Shown: piece by piece, positions 49,884 through 58,657 of the stretch | Layout of the letters: every line of letters starts with the position of its first letter | Numbering within the stretch: the first letter of the stretch is position 1 | DNA from: JADLHS01 sp044225555 | GTDB lineage: Bacteria > Verrucomicrobiota > Verrucomicrobiia > Limisphaerales > JADLHS01 | Length of the DNA: 64,000 nt | Reading direction: 5' to 3' | Assembly (NCBI GenBank): GCA_044225555.1 | Contig: JBGAIM010000001.1 | Location: 620,001-684,000 of the forward strand | Notes under the pieces: generated by a model | What the model was told of the DNA's origin: nothing | Seen by the model: only the letters and a program-made list of their open reading frames with translations | The model's database searches: none | Translations under genes and position numbers: made by a program

Positions 49884-51641
49884 TCAAACAGGCAGCCGGC
49901 GCACCAGCTCGAAGTTGCATAGTCGAAGCTCCGGCTTGCCCGTGTTGTCGAGGACGAGATTCTGGGCGGAGTCGTAGGAGATCAGCAGGTGGTCCGGCTT
50001 GGGATTCAAATCCTCAAAGCCGCCACGCGCCATACGGGCTGCTTTCAGTTCGGTCAATTCTTCAAGCTGCGCCGAAGAAATCAGTTTCGTAGTGCAGGCG
50101 CGTTTGGCGTTGATGGCGCGATAGAAGCGCCCGTCGTATTCGGCCAGCAACGTATCTGGTCCGTTCCAGAAACCCCAGATGGTGACATAGTCGCAGCCCT
50201 TGCGAATGGCCGGCTCGCCATCCGGACAATGCAGGTCGGCGAGTGAGGTGTAACGACGGTCGTCGCCGGTTTCCTGCTCGGTCTTCTGCGCGCGACCGGT
50301 CATGTAGATGGCCCGCGGATAAACCGTGTTTACTCCGTTGCGGCTGAGTTCGAGCGCAAAGGCAAATTCCTCGAACGGACTGTTGAAGCCATAATCCTTG
50401 GCCGCTTCCTTGTTGGCTTCTGGATTGGCCAACGCGGGCACATCGCCCATGCGCGAGACTTTCCAGACCAGATTGATGCTGTCCTTGGTGCGCGTGTAGT
50501 AAACCTGATTGCGCTGGGACAGTTTCCGTTTCGGTGTGCGCCGCCAGCGTTCGGGGAGGAAATAATTGAACAAGTCCGGGTCCTTGCCTGCTACCCAGAG
50601 CAGACCACCCGTGCTCTCTGCGTGGCCGAAAATATAATCCACGCCGAGAATATTCGTGGCCTGAAGATGTGCGGGCAGCGGCTTGGCCGCATCCGCATCA
50701 AACCGCCTCGCCATGTGCGTGAGGTAGAGTTTGCGATTGGCCGTGCGCACGGCCTGCTCGTGTTCCGGCGTGCGTTCGAGCAGTTCATAATCCACGAGCG
50801 CATAAGCAAACTGCCCGTTGCGTTCACGCAGCAGGGACTTGTCCGCGTGTGGCCGCAGGATCACGTGTGCCGGTTTCATGTCAATGACCCGATAACCCTT
50901 CTGCCAGAGTTCATGCACCACCAGGCTCGTCGTGTGCGCCAGAAACTCTGTGCGCGGGCGTCCCTCGATCGCGAATTCCTCCGCCGTCTCCACCGCGTCC
51001 CGGCCTTTGATCCAGCCAAACACCACGACGTATTGCCGGAGGATGTCAATCTCCACGCCCGGATGCCGCGCCACCTTCGCGCGGATCTTGTCCTCGGAAC
51101 GACCGGTCTGCCAGTCATGCATGCGCTGGCCCGGCACGTAGATCGCCATGGGCCGCTGGGTGCGGATGCGAATGCCGCGCGGGCCGTTGTCGCCCTTGCG
51201 CAACTCCATCAGCAGGGAAAATTCCTCGAACGGACTGTTGAACTCGGCATGGATGAATTTGTTGAACGTGAACGTGTCGAGCGGCACCACTTCACCCACA
51301 CGCGACCATTTGACGACCAGAGTCAGCGCCTTGCCGTTCACCGTGCGCGTCGGCACGCGATAAACCGTGCTGGTGCCGGCGAGCCGCTCGCGTTTCAACT
51401 CGAACCACTCGTTGGCATACCAGTTCTCCGGCTGCAACTGTTCGCGGAAGGGCAGACCAAACCGCGTCAGATAGAGATCGCCATCGTCGTTCGTCTTGAA
51501 GTGATAATAGTCCACGCCCAGCAACGACTTCTTGACGCCGGGCAGCGACAAGTCGCCCACCAGCGGCGGTCGTTGCGGCACGAGCTTGCCGCGGCTGGCA
51601 AAGACCGTGGCGGCGGGCTGGTTTTTGCCGACGGTCAGCAC
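49884..51641 (-). CDS. Internally duplicated protein with kinase-like motifs, unknown function
   Basis: This 585-residue cytosolic protein starts at a GTG (51641) preceded by a clear GGAGG four bases upstream (51646-51650). Two similar halves are visible. GVDYYHFKT (42) and GVDYIFG (333), VVKWSRVGE (109) and LVWKVSRMGD (391), and NSPFEEF (135 and 420) recur in order. In each half a lysine-bearing strand is followed by an acid-bearing loop: IDMKPAHVILRP (253) then ALVDYELLER (281) in the first, and DLNPKPDHLLI then LCNFELVRR in the second. This order resembles a protein-kinase-like fold (VxK, D-x-K-P-x-x, D-F/Y). It is not a standard kinase. No partner gene is evident. Confidence 0.7.
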   Translation of the reverse strand: MLTVGKNQPAATVFASRGKLVPQRPPLVGDLSLPGVKKSLLGVDYYHFKTNDDGDLYLTRFGLPFREQLQPENWYANEWFELKRERLAGTSTVYRVPTRTVNGKALTLVVKWSRVGEVVPLDTFTFNKFIHAEFNSPFEEFSLLMELRKGDNGPRGIRIRTQRPMAIYVPGQRMHDWQTGRSEDKIRAKVARHPGVEIDILRQYVVVFGWIKGRDAVETAEEFAIEGRPRTEFLAHTTSLVVHELWQKGYRVIDMKPAHVILRPHADKSLLRERNGQFAYALVDYELLERTPEHEQAVRTANRKLYLTHMARRFDADAAKPLPAHLQATNILGVDYIFGHAESTGGLLWVAGKDPDLFNYFLPERWRRTPKRKLSQRNQVYYTRTKDSINLVWKVSRMGDVPALANPEANKEAAKDYGFNSPFEEFAFALELSRNGVNTVYPRAIYMTGRAQKTEQETGDDRRYTSLADLHCPDGEPAIRKGCDYVTIWGFWNGPDTLLAEYDGRFYRAINAKRACTTKLISSAQLEELTELKAARMARGGFEDLNPKPDHLLISYDSAQNLVLDNTGKPELRLCNFELVRRLPV

Positions 51642-51645
51642 AAAA

Positions 51646-51650
51646 CCTCC
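51646..51650 (-). promoter_or_regulatory. Shine-Dalgarno site fixing a GTG start
   Basis: CCTCC on the plus strand reads GGAGG on the minus strand, four bases before the GTG at 51641, within a longer GGAGGGGAGG. It is one of the few strong ribosome-binding sites in the window and supports the GTG as the true start. Confidence 0.7.
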
Positions 51651-51874
51651 CCTCCGGCCCGGCCTTGCGCGCGGCCCGCTTGCGGAAGCTTGTTCACATC
51701 CAAAATCCGTCCCTCACCCATGCGACGCCTGATTGGAGATTCTTTGACCATTCCACGTTCGGACATTGGACTGCCCCCGGTCTTTGCTGATTTTGGCGAA
51801 GATGAAGCGTGGCTTGTTGCCGGTTCGACGGGTTGGACGGTATTTGTCCGGGTGCATCCGGCAAAGTCTTGGGT

Positions 51875-53008
51875 GTGAACAATTCCTCGTGGCCGCCGGC
51901 TGACCGGCGCACTAACTTGCGACGACCAGTGAATCCGGACCACACAACTCCGCTGCCCGCGCGCGGCGCGGCGAGCAATCCGACGAATCGGTTCGTGCCG
52001 ATTCAGCTGGAGCGCGATGAGGACTGGAATCCCGAGGAAGACGCGCTGCCCACGACGAAGTTCTTTCACGACCGCACCCAAACGATTTTGAATCGCAACG
52101 ACAGCCCGGACATTGGCTTCACCTACAGCATCAATCCGTATCGCGGTTGCGAACACGGCTGTATCTATTGCTACGCCCGGCCCTTCCACGAATACCTCGG
52201 CTTTTCGTCCGGACTGGATTTCGAAACGCGCATCATGGTGAAGTTGGATGCCCCAAAGTTGCTGCGGGAGGAACTCTCCTCACTCAAATGGCAATCCCAA
52301 TGCATCGCCATGAGCGGCGTGACGGATTGTTATCAACCCGTCGAGCGCCGATTGAAAATCACCCGCGGCTGTCTGGAAGTGCTCGCCGAGTTCCGCAATC
52401 CGGTCGGCATCGTGACGAAGAATGCCCTGGTAACGCGCGATCTCGATTTGCTGACCGACCTCGCCCGGCACAATGCCGTGGTGGTTTACATCTCCGTGAC
52501 CACGCTCGACACGGACCTGCGCGAAGTCCTGGAGCCCCGCACCTCGCCGCCCGCCGCCCGGCTCGCCACCATCCGCAAACTGAAGGACGCCGGCGTGCCC
52601 GTGGGTGTGATGGTCGCCCCGGTCATTCCCGGTCTGACGGACCACGAGATCCCCAGCATCGTCGCAGCAGCGGCGGAGGCTGGCGCACAATTCGCCGGCA
52701 CGATCACACTGCGTCTGCCGTTCGCCGTCGCGCCGCTGTTCGAGCAATGGCTGGCGACGCATTTCCCGGACCGGCAGGGGAAGGTGTTGAACCGCATTCG
52801 CGCTTTGCGGGGCGGCAAGTTGAATGATGCGGAGTTCGGCAGGCGCATGACCGGCGAAGGCATCTTTGCCGGCCAGATCGAGCAGATGTTCAATGTTGCG
52901 TGCCGCCGGGCAGGGATCGCCGACAGCCAGCTTCAACTCTCAACGGCGTCGTTTCGCCGCCCGGGCGGCAGGCAGTTGGGATTATTTGACGATCGCGCAA
53001 AGAGCTAG
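51875..53008 (+). CDS. PA0069-family radical SAM protein
   Basis: From the GTG at 51875 the product is 377 residues; a GTG at 51809 opens the frame earlier and one at 51929 later. The radical SAM cluster is GCEHGCIYCYAR (CxxxCxxC), preceded by SINPYRG and followed by FETRIMVKLDAPKLL, MSGVTDCYQPVE and GIVTKNALVTRD. These are marks of the SplB-related PA0069 family, whose substrate is unknown. The last four bases overlap the end of the convergent pseudopilin gene. It begins about 230 bp from the divergent start of the duplicated kinase-like gene. Confidence 0.92.
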   Translation: MNNSSWPPADRRTNLRRPVNPDHTTPLPARGAASNPTNRFVPIQLERDEDWNPEEDALPTTKFFHDRTQTILNRNDSPDIGFTYSINPYRGCEHGCIYCYARPFHEYLGFSSGLDFETRIMVKLDAPKLLREELSSLKWQSQCIAMSGVTDCYQPVERRLKITRGCLEVLAEFRNPVGIVTKNALVTRDLDLLTDLARHNAVVVYISVTTLDTDLREVLEPRTSPPAARLATIRKLKDAGVPVGVMVAPVIPGLTDHEIPSIVAAAAEAGAQFAGTITLRLPFAVAPLFEQWLATHFPDRQGKVLNRIRALRGGKLNDAEFGRRMTGEGIFAGQIEQMFNVACRRAGIADSQLQLSTASFRRPGGRQLGLFDDRAKS

Positions 53009-53682
53009 GGAACCACAAGGCGGCTGGCTGCGACGGGTTGGTCTTTGAACATTTTCGGCAGATTCTTTGCGGGAACAAATTGGGCATGACCGTCGGCAAA
53101 AAGTAGAGTTCCATGCGTGAGATTGTTTTCGGGCTTGTGCAACTCTTTCGTCCAACCGGGGCTGGAATGCTCGTTAAGAGCGCAGAAACCAGACTTCACG
53201 ACCTGCCCGTCTACAGACAAATGCCGGTCGCCAGCGAGAATTAGTCGCCAAACATTCGATCCGTTCATCATAGTTGTGCTCAACGCCACGAAGTAGCTGA
53301 GGTTGGCGTTGTCAAAGTCCGAGTAGTTGGTTGCCGTAGCCCTGGCTCTATCGGTCGGGCAAACAAAAGTGGCAAGTGGCAGGGAATAATTTGTCAGGAC
53401 CGCAAAATGTTCGGAAGCGGGGCGCGATTCCACGGCCTCGCGCGACACGGCGGAGTTTGTAGATATTTGCCAGGGGAATTGGTCCCGGTGGTCGCTGGCG
53501 TACAACAACAGGCCGATGCCGATCTGCTGCAGATTGCTCATACACGCCAGATTGCGGGCTTTTGGACGGCCAGTATGCGCAGGGGCAAGCATGGCTATCA
53601 GCACTCCGATAATCACGACGACCACCAATAGTTCAATCAGTGTAAACGCCCGGTTTGCGTTTCGGAGAATCGCGGGGTTCAT
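53005..53682 (-). CDS. Type II secretion-type pseudopilin with H-X9-DG motif
   Basis: This 225-residue protein has a basic leader (MNPAILRNANRA) and a prepilin segment FTLIELLVVVVIIGVLIAML. The body has CMSNLQQIGIGLLLYASDH, and near the end HGTLLFADGHAQFVPAK, the H-X9-DG signature in good form. It is the second orphan pseudopilin in the window. It stands alone, convergent with the radical SAM gene and divergent from the phosphodiesterase. It is probably processed by a prepilin peptidase not encoded here. Confidence 0.92.
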   Translation of the reverse strand: MNPAILRNANRAFTLIELLVVVVIIGVLIAMLAPAHTGRPKARNLACMSNLQQIGIGLLLYASDHRDQFPWQISTNSAVSREAVESRPASEHFAVLTNYSLPLATFVCPTDRARATATNYSDFDNANLSYFVALSTTMMNGSNVWRLILAGDRHLSVDGQVVKSGFCALNEHSSPGWTKELHKPENNLTHGTLLFADGHAQFVPAKNLPKMFKDQPVAASRLVVP

Positions 53683-53772
53683 GATGGCACGATAATCCTT
53701 TCGCGAGCCGGGGCAAGTTTGCTCACCACGTTCTCGCTATACGTCAACTGTTGAACCTGATTGAATTGCGGG

Positions 53773-55014
53773 ATGATAATTCGGTGGCGGCAACTGGCAG
53801 TTAGGTTCGGCCTTGCGCTGTTGTTCGTTTTGGCAACAGACGTTCCTGCTGTGGAAACTGTTTTGCCCCGCGAGCGAACCGTGATTCTCATTTCGCTCGA
53901 TGGATTCCGCTGGGACTACTTGAAAAAGTTTCAGCCGACCAACCTGCTCCAGCTAGCGAGGGAAGGCGTTCAAGCGGAGCGGTTAATTCCGGCGTTTCCC
54001 TCGCAGACGTTTCCCAATCATTACACCCTCGTCACGGGACTTTATCCCGAGCACCACGGCATCATCGGCAACAACTTTTACGATCCGGATTTCAAGGCAC
54101 ACTTTAACGCCTTCAACGCGGGTTCATTGGAATCGCGCTGGTGGGGCGGCGAACCCATTTGGGTGACCGCCATCAAACAAAGGCGCACAGCCAAATGCAT
54201 GTTCTGGCCGGGATCGCAGGCGGAAATTGGCGGCGTGCGCCCGACGGAATGGAGGCCATTCAGCAAGAACACGACTTTTACCGAGTGCGTGGATATAGTG
54301 CTCGGCTGGCTGGACGCCACGAACAAGCGGCCTGGTTTTGTGACATTGTATTTTCACGAGCCGGATTCTACCGGACATCACGATGGCCTGGATGCTCCGC
54401 AATTGGCTGAAGCCATCGTACAGGTGGACAATGCCGTGGGCCGACTCGTGGACGGCCTCCACCGGCTCAAGCTCGCTGAGGTGGTGAATCTCGTCGTCGT
54501 TTCCGATCATGGCATGGCGGAATTGAGTTCGGAGCGCGTGATTACTTTGGGCGATTTCGTGGACATGAGCAAAGTGCAGGTGGATTTTTCCGGCGCAACA
54601 GCTGGGCTACGTCCGCTGGATGGAAATGTGGATGCGCTCTATGCCGTGTTGAAGAAGCAGGAAAAACACTTCCATGTCTATCGTCGGGAGCAAATGCCCA
54701 ATCGTTTTCACTTCCGCGACAATGACCGCATTCCACCGCTGGTGTTGGTAGCTGACGAAGGTTGGTACAACACGCAGCGAACGGCGGCGGAACAGGCGGG
54801 GCGCACGTTGCTCAAGGCCACGCATGGGTTCGATCCGGAACTCGCTGCGATGGGTGGGATCTTCATCGCCACCGGCCCGGCGTTTCGCCACAACGTGGTG
54901 CTGGCGCCGGTGGAAAATGTTCACGTTTACAATCTCCTCTGTGCCACGCTCGGATTGACACCCGCGCCCAACGACGGTGACGATCAGCTCGTAAAAAAGG
55001 TTCTCGCAAAATGA
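53773..55014 (+). CDS. Secreted nucleotide pyrophosphatase/phosphodiesterase-like enzyme (ENPP type)
   Basis: From the ATG at 53773 the protein is 413 residues with a signal peptide (MIIRWRQLAVRFGLALLFVL and on). It belongs to the alkaline phosphatase superfamily, ENPP branch: metal ligand Asp43 in ISLDGFRWDY, nucleophile Thr79 in FPSQTFPNHYTLVTG, then LYFHEPDSTGHHDG, VVSDHGMAE and KATHGFDPE. ENPP enzymes split phosphodiester or pyrophosphate bonds of nucleotides or lipids outside the cell. The stop overlaps the start of the astacin gene by 4 bp (ATGA), so both are made together. Substrate unknown. Confidence 0.93.
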   Translation: MIIRWRQLAVRFGLALLFVLATDVPAVETVLPRERTVILISLDGFRWDYLKKFQPTNLLQLAREGVQAERLIPAFPSQTFPNHYTLVTGLYPEHHGIIGNNFYDPDFKAHFNAFNAGSLESRWWGGEPIWVTAIKQRRTAKCMFWPGSQAEIGGVRPTEWRPFSKNTTFTECVDIVLGWLDATNKRPGFVTLYFHEPDSTGHHDGLDAPQLAEAIVQVDNAVGRLVDGLHRLKLAEVVNLVVVSDHGMAELSSERVITLGDFVDMSKVQVDFSGATAGLRPLDGNVDALYAVLKKQEKHFHVYRREQMPNRFHFRDNDRIPPLVLVADEGWYNTQRTAAEQAGRTLLKATHGFDPELAAMGGIFIATGPAFRHNVVLAPVENVHVYNLLCATLGLTPAPNDGDDQLVKKVLAK

Positions 55015-55805
55015 ACAACTCCCACTTTCACCCGCGCAGCCCCCTTTCCATTTTGGTGTGGATTTGTGTCTCCTTCGTCTCGCTGACGGTCCGGATGGCT
55101 GGGGCGGATTCTGACCCGGCGCAGCAGGCGGCCAATGTTACCAAACCGACTCCCTGGCCGGATGGCATTATTCCGTATGACATTTCAAAACTCACGGAAT
55201 CGCAACAGGCCCTCGCCAAGCGCGCGATGCAACGCTGGATGGACACGGGAGCGCGAATCAGCTTCGTGCCGCGCTCGAATCAGGTGGAATACGTGTTCTT
55301 CACCGGCAACACCAACGCGGGGAACAACACGAGTCACGACGGCTTCATCAAAGGCAAACGCGTCGAAGTGAACATCACGGCGTTCTGGTGGCGACAGGCG
55401 GAGTGGATGCCGGCGCATGAGTTGGGTCACGTCCTCGGCTTCCATCACGAACATCAGCGCTGGGACCGCGACGAGTTCGTCACGATCAACTACCAGAACA
55501 TCAAACCCGGCCGGCAGCATGACTATGATTGGATTCCGCAAACGAACTGGATCGTGAGTAGCACCACGTACGACTACCGTTCCATCATGCATTATCGAGT
55601 TTGTTGGGCCGGCGCGTGCGAATCCGAATGCAAGGACGGCGACGGCAGCAGCCCATGCGCGGTGATTGATCCAGTCGGCACGAACTACGACCGCGTCATC
55701 GGCCAGTGGGATGAAAACCAGATCAGCGCCACCGATGCGGAAAAAGCGCGGCTGGTTTACGGAACGAATACTGTGCGAGCCGCACCTAAAGCCGGCAGCC
55801 AATGA
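55011..55805 (+). CDS. Secreted astacin-family (M12A) metalloprotease
   Basis: This 264-residue protein has a signal peptide or anchor (LSILVWICVSFVSLTVRMAG after a polar start). The zinc site is HELGHVLGFHHEHQR (His136, His140, His146, Glu137) and the Met-turn SIMHY has Met193 and Tyr195, which together define astacin. Cysteines in CWAGACESECKDG may form disulfides. Only a short propeptide region (residues 32-50) is visible, so activation may differ from animal astacins. It is translationally coupled to the upstream phosphodiesterase. A role in breaking down extracellular protein is likely. Confidence 0.93.
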   Translation: MNNSHFHPRSPLSILVWICVSFVSLTVRMAGADSDPAQQAANVTKPTPWPDGIIPYDISKLTESQQALAKRAMQRWMDTGARISFVPRSNQVEYVFFTGNTNAGNNTSHDGFIKGKRVEVNITAFWWRQAEWMPAHELGHVLGFHHEHQRWDRDEFVTINYQNIKPGRQHDYDWIPQTNWIVSSTTYDYRSIMHYRVCWAGACESECKDGDGSSPCAVIDPVGTNYDRVIGQWDENQISATDAEKARLVYGTNTVRAAPKAGSQ

Positions 55806-55818
55806 CACCTCCGGACAA

Positions 55819-56478
55819 TTAACGTTCCCAAAACCGGAAAGTTTTCCACCCGATGTGGCCGAGGTAGGGATCCACTCCCACCAGGTCGCAGAAGAAATAC
55901 ACGCTGTTCCATAGCGCGGCATTCAGCGGCGGAATGAACCACAGCGCGAGGAACAGAATCCAGATGGCTTGATTGGAAACCGCGAACATTTTCTCCCGGG
56001 TCTCTTCGGGCAGCCAGGGCGCGATGGCTTGAAACCCATCCAGCGGCGGCACGGGCAGTAAGTTCAAGATCAGGGAACTGATCTCCAGTTGGAGCAGGAA
56101 GCCGAGCGAAACCGAGGCGAGACTGCCGGGATCGTTTTGCAACCAGCCGAGTTTGAACATCAGGCTGATCAGGATGATGAGCGGCAATTGCATGGCCGGT
56201 CCGGCCAGTGACACCCAGGTGTCCCAACCGCGCGAGCGCAGCAAGTGGCGCTCGATGTAAACCGCGCCACCCGGCAAGCCGATGCCACCCATCATCATGA
56301 AGACCACCGGCATCAGCAGACTGTAAACCGGATGGGTGTAGTTCAGGGGATTGAGCGTGAGGTAACCTTTCTCGCGCACGGTGTAATCCCCGCCGCGGTA
56401 CGCCGCCCACGCATGTCCGAACTCGTGCAGGCAGACCGAGAACACCCACAAGACCGTGACGATGATGAAAACATCCAT
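55819..56478 (-). CDS. Site-2 protease family membrane protein (M50)
   Basis: This 219-residue protein has about five membrane segments. The metalloprotease motif HEFGH (His18, Glu19, His22) lies in the first, and the third zinc ligand in NLLPVPPLDG (about residue 163). This is the short, PDZ-less rhomboid-like S2P branch. No anti-sigma substrate is encoded nearby. It lies 19 bp downstream of tyrS on the same strand, so it probably shares its transcript. It ends 13 bp from the convergent astacin gene. Its physiological substrate is unknown. Confidence 0.92.
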   Translation of the reverse strand: MDVFIIVTVLWVFSVCLHEFGHAWAAYRGGDYTVREKGYLTLNPLNYTHPVYSLLMPVVFMMMGGIGLPGGAVYIERHLLRSRGWDTWVSLAGPAMQLPLIILISLMFKLGWLQNDPGSLASVSLGFLLQLEISSLILNLLPVPPLDGFQAIAPWLPEETREKMFAVSNQAIWILFLALWFIPPLNAALWNSVYFFCDLVGVDPYLGHIGWKTFRFWER

Positions 56479-56497
56479 GGAGGTTTGCAGGTTCGCG

Positions 56498-57775
56498 TCA
56501 GCGCGCGGTCACGACCACGTAATTCTTCTTCCCCTTGCGCAGCAGGATGTGCTTGCCGAAGAGCAGGTCGTTGCTGGTTACGGCGCGAGCGGCACCGGCT
56601 TCGCGGATGTTGTTGATGTTCACACCGCCACCTTCGATGTCTTTCCGAGCCTGGCCTTTTGACGGGCAAAGGCCGGAGTAGACGAGCAGTTCCACCAGCG
56701 GCAGGCCGACGCCGTCGAGTTTTGTTTTCTCGATTTCCTTGGTCGGCACTTCGCCCACGATGTCGTTGAAAGTGGTTTCACTCACACCGGCCAGCTCGCC
56801 GCCAAAGAGAATCTCGCTGGCGCGGATGGCTTCCGCAGTCGCGCTGGAGCCGTGAATCAAATCAGTCGTCGCTTTCGCCAAAGCTTTGTGGGCAACACGA
56901 GCTCCGGGATTCTCAGCGTGTTGTTTCTCCAGCGACTCGATTTCTTCGCGCGACAGGAATGTGAAGTACTTCAGGTAGCGGATCACGTCGCGGTCGTCGG
57001 TGTTGATCCAGAATTGGTAGAAGCGATAAACGCTGGTGCGTTGCGGATCGAGCCAGATGGCGCCGCTCACGCTCTTGCCGAACTTCGAGCCGTCGGCGTT
57101 GGTAATGAGTGGAAGCGTCAGACCGTAAACTTGTTTGCCGAGCTTTTTGCGCGTGAGTTCGATGCCGGCGGTGATGTTGCCCCATTGATCGCTGCCGCCA
57201 ATCTGGAGTTCGCAGCCGAAGTCGCGGTTCAACACCATGAAGTCAAATGCCTGGAGCAGCATGTAGCTGAACTCAGTGTAGCTGATGCCGACTTCGCGGT
57301 CTTCCATGCGGGCGCGAACGCTCTCCTTGGCGACCATCTGGTTGACCGAAAAATGCTTTCCGATGTCGCGCAGAAATTCCAGGAAGGTTACCGGGGCGGT
57401 CCAGGTGGCATTGTCCACGAGGCGCGCGGGATTCTGCTTCGTCTCGAAGTCGAGCAGCTTGGCGAGTTGGACGCGGACTTTGGCGATGTTGTTATCGAGC
57501 ACTTCCTTGGTGAGGAGCTGGCGCTCGGCGGTTTTGCCGCTGGGATCGCCGATGCTGCCGGTCGCGCCGCCGGCCAGCGCGATGGGATGATGACCGAGTT
57601 TTTGGAAACGGCTCAGTGCGAGCAGCGGCACGAGATTGCCGACGTGCAGACTTTCTGCGGTCGGATCGAAGCCGCAGTACAACGTCGTGGGCGAAGCGAG
57701 TTTCTTCGTCAACTCAGCCGTGTCCGTGCAATCGGCCACGAGGCCGCGCCAGTTCAGTTCTTCCAAAATGCTCAC
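56498..57775 (-). CDS. tyrS: Tyrosyl-tRNA synthetase
   Basis: From the GTG at 57775 this is 425 residues beginning MSILEELNWRGLV. An open frame extends 70 codons further, but that part translates an inverted repeat and is rejected. HIGH appears as HVGN, KMSKS as KFGKS, and YCGFDPTAESLH, GGSDQWGNITAG and the C-terminal S4-type segment ARKDIEGGGVNINN are present. It charges tRNA-Tyr. The S2P gene follows after 19 bp. No T-box leader is recognisable upstream. Confidence 0.95.
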   Translation of the reverse strand: MSILEELNWRGLVADCTDTAELTKKLASPTTLYCGFDPTAESLHVGNLVPLLALSRFQKLGHHPIALAGGATGSIGDPSGKTAERQLLTKEVLDNNIAKVRVQLAKLLDFETKQNPARLVDNATWTAPVTFLEFLRDIGKHFSVNQMVAKESVRARMEDREVGISYTEFSYMLLQAFDFMVLNRDFGCELQIGGSDQWGNITAGIELTRKKLGKQVYGLTLPLITNADGSKFGKSVSGAIWLDPQRTSVYRFYQFWINTDDRDVIRYLKYFTFLSREEIESLEKQHAENPGARVAHKALAKATTDLIHGSSATAEAIRASEILFGGELAGVSETTFNDIVGEVPTKEIEKTKLDGVGLPLVELLVYSGLCPSKGQARKDIEGGGVNINNIREAGAARAVTSNDLLFGKHILLRKGKKNYVVVTAR

Positions 57776-57834
57776 GGGCAGCAGTGTAATTACCCGAGGC
57801 CGATAGCCAATAGCCAAGTGGGTGGGATGGGAAA

Positions 57835-57937
57835 ACATTGAACATGCAACGTTCAACGCCCAACTTCGAAGTGACTGCAATTTCTTTGGCCCTGGGTGTT
57901 GAAAGTCGGGCGTTGAATGTTGAATGTTCCCCGGGCC
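57835..57937. repeat. Imperfect inverted repeat between tyrS and clpP
   Basis: A left arm with CATTGAACATGCAACG and TTCAACGCCCAACTT (about 57836-57866) faces a right arm with AAGTCGGGCGTTGAATG and TTGAATGTTC (about 57903-57928). Together they make an imperfect hairpin of about 25 bp. It occupies the divergent tyrS/clpP spacer. Its repetitive TTGAA/TTCAA make-up suggests another dispersed repeat family, different from the two-hairpin elements. Confidence 0.6.
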
Positions 57938-58010
57938 AAGAGTCGGGTCTTTCCTCGTATTCCGTGCATTTCTTGACGCTGCCATGCCGCTCCGCTACGT
58001 TGCGCGCCAG

Positions 58011-58646
58011 ATGAGCAAAGAATCGAACGCAAATAATTTTCTCGTCCCCATCGTGGTCGAACAGACCGGTCGGGGCGAGCGGAGTTGGGACATTTATTCG
58101 CGGTTGCTGGTGGACCGCATCCTGTTTCTCGGCACGCCGGTGGACGACAACGTCGCCAACATTATCATCGCGCAGTTGTTGTTCCTCCAGATGTCCGATC
58201 CGAAGAAGGACGTGCATCTCTACATCAACTCGCCCGGCGGCAGCGTCACCGCAGGGCTGGCGATTTACGACACGATCCAATACATGACCTGCGATGTGAA
58301 CACGTATTGCGTCGGCCAGGCCGCGAGCATGGGCGCGGTATTGCTCTCGGCGGGGGCTAAGGGCAAGCGGTTTGCGCTGCCCAATTCGAACATCATGATC
58401 CATCAGGTGCTCGGCGGTGCCGAGGGGCAGGCGAGCGACGTGGAAATCCGTGTCAAACACATGCTCAAGCTGAAGCAGACTTTGAATGGCATCCTCTCCA
58501 AACATACGGGCAAGCCGATTGAACAGGTGGAGAAGGATTGCGACCGCGATTACTTCATGACCGCCGAGGAAGCCAAGGCCTACGGCCTCGTGGACCAGGT
58601 GGTTCAGTCGCGGAAAGAGATTGTTGGCGCGGATAAAGCTTCCTGA
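58011..58646 (+). CDS. clpP: ATP-dependent Clp protease proteolytic subunit
   Basis: From the ATG at 58011 the protein is 211 residues; an ATG at 57984 adds nine. The catalytic triad is visible: Ser106 in GQAASMGAVLL, His131 in MIHQVLGG and Asp180 in DCDRDYFM. NNFLVPIVVEQTGRGERSWDIYSRLL is the typical ClpP N-terminus, which argues for a start close to 58011. ClpP forms the tetradecameric peptidase chamber that works with ClpX or ClpA. clpX follows after 11 bp in the same direction, giving the classical clpP-clpX operon. Confidence 0.96.
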   Translation: MSKESNANNFLVPIVVEQTGRGERSWDIYSRLLVDRILFLGTPVDDNVANIIIAQLLFLQMSDPKKDVHLYINSPGGSVTAGLAIYDTIQYMTCDVNTYCVGQAASMGAVLLSAGAKGKRFALPNSNIMIHQVLGGAEGQASDVEIRVKHMLKLKQTLNGILSKHTGKPIEQVEKDCDRDYFMTAEEAKAYGLVDQVVQSRKEIVGADKAS

Positions 58647-58657
58647 GACGACTTGTT

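Noticed and set aside
57776..57985. 70-residue N-terminal extension of TyrS
   Set aside because: It translates an inverted repeat. The family N-terminus starts at the GTG at 57775.
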